From Allantophomopsis cytisporea (taxonomy: Eukaryota; Ascomycota; Leotiomycetes; Phacidiales; Phacidiaceae): a stretch of 64,000 nt of DNA. The position numbers were made by a program, and so were the translations under genes. How positions within the stretch are numbered: the first letter of the stretch is position 1; every line of letters begins with the position of its first letter. This document shows positions 61,272 to 64,000 of this stretch, piece after piece. The notes below the pieces were generated by a model. The model saw nothing but the letters and a program-made list of their open reading frames with translations. It was not told the DNA's origin and ran no database searches. The stretch is taken from the NCBI GenBank assembly GCA_024752435.1, contig CP103037.1, positions 434,001-498,000 of the forward strand, written 5' to 3'.

Positions 61272-62686
61272 AGCTCCGTTATGATAAGGTCTGCTACTCC
61301 CGCCGCCACCTACACTTACGTAAATCTGATGTATATGTATCCCACAATCATTTATTGGGGAGTTCTAGCTAAAATCAGAGTATAGCCGCGAGAATCAACA
61401 CCGCGTCAAAGCTCGCTATTCGGAAACAAACACAACTCCGAGTCACTCACTAAATAAGCAGACTCGGAGCCCAAGAGTCTACTAGAGTATGCTGTGTTGG
61501 ATAATTCAAATAGGAAACGGAAGACACAATACAGCAGCTTGCGATCTATGGTAAATTCCGAGCGTGTGCCACTGGCTAGCAACTTATGCCAGTAGCGTTT
61601 GATGAAGAAGTGTACAAAACATATGACCAGACCGATGTATAAGGACTAGATATGTGAGTGAGGTATAATATACAGCGTATGAAGCTGTATATAGAGAATA
61701 GAATTGATATCATTCTTACGTCATGATTGAACAATTATCAAAAGTTTCAGAGCTAGAGAGTCATCCAGGTAAGCTGTACTGGTAAGCTACAGGAAACAAA
61801 ATACCCTAGAGAATCCCCTAATGGCTAGTCTTCACCCTCGAACCCTAAGCCCCAGATCCTGTGTATTCCTATTGAGTTCGTGGCGGTTACCGGCTAGCAC
61901 CGGGCGGCCTAGATATTCTGTCACTCAGATGTCGCGCATGTAGTGAAACCTTAATATATCCGACAGCCCGTGAAATGTAGCCTTTTCCGACAAGTCCGTC
62001 TAGTGTCCGGCTAAAGACAACATCAGCAATAGAGTTTCGCCATTCACGATCTGAGATCTCAAATCGATATCACGAAACTTAAAAGGCGATATGAGGAAAG
62101 CTTATCTAGGTTACCAACATGCGCATTGCTCCGAACAATGCAGAGAAGTTCTTAGAGCTCTGTATGTAGCGCCCCAGGAAATCCGATCTCATGCATATGG
62201 TCTTTTACAATAGTTCTTAGACTGGAATATAAAAACTGCAGTCTTCTATTGTCCAGAGTGCTTCGACTTAGCTATTGTATTTCATCTGGTATAACAAACT
62301 ACGATGATTATCATTGTAAAAGATAACTTGTCAGTCATACTGGAGAGGTTTAAGTTATCTATCATCTAAAACTGTCATAGCAGCTAGCTAGTGACGCGGT
62401 ACTACAGGTGATAGGGAGGGTTATACAGAGAACTTTATCTGCTGCACAAAAGGTTTAATCTAGCAAGTCAATCATGAAGCGGCGATCTCCTATGTCATGA
62501 CTCTTTTGCTAAGCCAATATTGCTATTTCGGCCCCTAACAAAACGTTGCCTCCACTCCACAGCCCGGTATTGAACTATGCAGCTATCGTGAAGCGGGACG
62601 AAGCTGGGGAATTCACCGCAGGACGCTAAGAAGACGACCTCGGATCCGAACGTACCATCTGTTCGAAAGGAGATGCCCACAGATCC

Positions 62687-63206
62687 CAAATTTCACTATC
62701 ACGCTTCTTTACGGCCGAATATAGGTCTTGTGCCATTGAGGTTCTTCCGTGCTCGAGAAATTCGTTGGATTTCATGAAAAATACATATCCACAACACCTC
62801 TGGCAAGTCTATGATTTCCTTTTCGAGCGTGATGAGAGCCGTTTCTATCCATTCCTAGAGCAGGACAGGATCGAGTCAAAATCGCCGGGCCTGGACGCCG
62901 ATCAGCCGTTAGCCTAATCTGTATCTTCGATGCTGCACAGAGTAGCTTTCTAAGAATGAGGCCGACGAAGGATAACGAGTCACTTGGGGGTCGCCACGTC
63001 ACGATTCGGAATGACCCTTCTTGGCACCACAGGTCATGTGAGATAGCCCTCAAGAGCTTAGGGGGTTCTCTTTTGGTAAGGTTGTAGCATCGATCGACGA
63101 CATTGTAGCTGGCAAGTTTCTCGAATGTATGCTTTAACAGGCTACTCACGTGATAGTACAAAAGACTACTGATAAGCAACTTCAAGTTACTGAAAAACCT
63201 ATACAT
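62687..63206. other. Coding-like but unresolved segment
   Basis: The minus strand carries a 144-codon ATG frame (62772-63206). The plus strand carries two overlapping open frames (62687-62917 and 62905-63087) that could be one frame broken by a shift. I recognise none of them. Possibly a decayed gene. Confidence 0.2.
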
Positions 63207-63305
63207 TCATTCCAGCCCGTCTACATCTGACGGGAAGATAGTGTATCTTGTCTTTCAAACGAGACTAAAGATCACTTTGATGTTTAGGTTGCTATGATAG
63301 CTGTC

Positions 63306-63404
63306 AGGGTCTTGAAGATCGACCAGGGTCCAGCAACGTCCGTTTATATATATATCAAGGTCTACTAGACTTTGCTAAGGTCCACCAGGGTCTACCAAGA
63401 TCCC
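63306..63404. repeat. Degenerate GGTCYACYAR-type short repeats
   Basis: Four related units (GTCCAGCAA, GTCTACTAG, GTCCACCAG, GTCTACCAA) occur irregularly spaced within 100 bp, with a TATATATATA run between the first and second. Confidence 0.5.
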
Positions 63405-63727
63405 CGTGCAATACTCTCCTACTTTTGCTGGCTAATATGTGTGATTTTGTCACAGAACTTATTTCACTTACGTCTACAATGTGTTAAAGTTCATCTCTGC
63501 CTCAAACTTAGTATCTGATCTGTGTACTCTAACAAGAGGGACCTAGTGTCAGAAGGCGTTGATAACACGAACAATAGACCTTTCATCCCCTAGGTTCTCA
63601 GTGATATGGACTAGACAAAGAGTGATATTCAAGAGCATAAAGTGATTGACATCATGATAATGATATTGAAGCACTCTCAGATTGTGAGATACTTGAAAGT
63701 TTCCATGACGACTAGATACTCAAGGTC

Positions 63728-63733
63728 TATAAA
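63728..63733 (+). promoter_or_regulatory. Candidate TATA box for the ice-binding-like gene
   Basis: TATAAA 86 bases upstream of the ATG at 63814, followed by a pyrimidine-rich leader (about 63750-63790). Position and sequence suit a core promoter of a strongly regulated secreted protein; there is no other support. Confidence 0.4.
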
Positions 63734-63813
63734 GGTAGTCAATTCGCATTCATTTCTTACCAACTCAATCACACTTCTATCTCTACATTCTTATATCCAG
63801 ACAAGCAACGAAG

Positions 63814-64000
63814 ATGAAGACCTACATCAACCATTCTTTCCTCCTTACTCTTGCTTTTGCTTGCGCAAGCAATGCCCAAGTCCAACTTGGAAGTGCCGCG
63901 GCTTTCAGTGTTCTCGGAGCAACAACTGTTACCAACACAGGATTGACGATCCTCTCAGGATACATAGGTGTGTCCCCTGGGACTGCCATCACTGGGACAG
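63814..64000 (+). CDS. Secreted ice-binding-like (DUF3494) protein, partial
   Basis: The first 62 codons are in the window and the gene runs off the right edge. A signal peptide (MKTYINHSFLLTLAFACASNA, cleavage near residue 21) is followed by the start of a DUF3494 beta-helix: LGSAAAFSVLGATTVTNTG, then a GYIGVSPGTAITG turn. This opening (Gly-x-Ala-x-x-Phe-x-Val-Leu-x-Gly, Thr-Val-Thr-Asn-Thr-Gly, and Gly-Val-Ser-Pro-Gly-Thr) is characteristic of ice-binding proteins of bacteria, diatoms and fungi. Family members bind ice or act as surface adhesins, so cold adaptation is only one option. Whether the ice-binding face is kept lies beyond the window. Confidence 0.78.
   Translation, partial: MKTYINHSFLLTLAFACASNAQVQLGSAAAFSVLGATTVTNTGLTILSGYIGVSPGTAITGT

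Larger units (their letters stand above)
60859..63813. other. Long intergenic stretch, no secure gene
   Basis: About 3 kb between MSH4 and the ice-binding-like gene. It holds one possible small minus-strand frame (61041-61271), overlapping open frames on both strands around 62690-63206, a degenerate GGTCYACYAR repeat near 63306-63404 and a TATA-like box at 63728. Nothing else recognised. Confidence 0.5.

Noticed and set aside
62521..62580. tRNA-like TTCAA loop on the minus strand
   Set aside because: No cloverleaf could be drawn around it; acceptor and anticodon arms do not pair.

Overview
The window is nuclear DNA from a filamentous ascomycete (Pezizomycotina). The basis is the gene content (PHO80-type cyclin, Zn2Cys6 regulator, Clr5-domain protein, DUF7053 protein, fungal NLR-type STAND proteins) and the introns: many short GT-AG introns, mostly about 45-65 nt, with CTAAC/CTGAC-like branch sites and fully consistent reading phase across exons. 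I cannot fix the class; the gene set would suit Leotiomycetes, but that is inference. No tRNA, rRNA, CRISPR array or intact transposon was recognised.

Left part (1-24.6 kb): a BCD1-like zf-HIT snoRNP assembly factor, a DUF7053 protein with a 7-nt first exon, a fragment of a Tc1/mariner-type transposase, a bZIP factor, a six-exon Zn2Cys6 transcription factor, a nine-exon amino-acid permease, a Clr5-domain/TPR-like protein and a probably GPI-anchored GH79 glycosidase. The intergenic stretches here are long (up to 4 kb) and look gene-poor.

Middle (28.5-50.1 kb): two large NLR-like proteins. The first runs N-terminal membrane segments, alpha/beta hydrolase, NACHT, 13 non-canonical ankyrin-like repeats, then classical ankyrin repeats. 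The second runs nucleoside phosphorylase, NB-ARC, TPR. Between them lie a PHO80-family cyclin, the proteasome beta-1 subunit, a PEBP-family protein, a branched-chain-aminotransferase-like enzyme, and a four-exon multi-pass membrane protein that shares its upstream region with the second NLR. NLRs of this kind act in fungal non-self recognition and regulated cell death in the cases studied; that role is family knowledge, not shown here.

Right part (51.4-64 kb): a phytanoyl-CoA-dioxygenase-like enzyme, the ribosome-assembly WD40 protein Rsa4/Notchless, the meiotic MutS homologue MSH4 (divergent from RSA4), a 3-kb gene-poor stretch with repeats, and at the right edge the start of a secreted ice-binding-like (DUF3494) protein cut by the window end.

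Exon coordinates were worked out by hand from splice signals, reading-phase agreement and family motifs. They are models without transcript support. Start codons are the first ATG that gives the family N-terminus.
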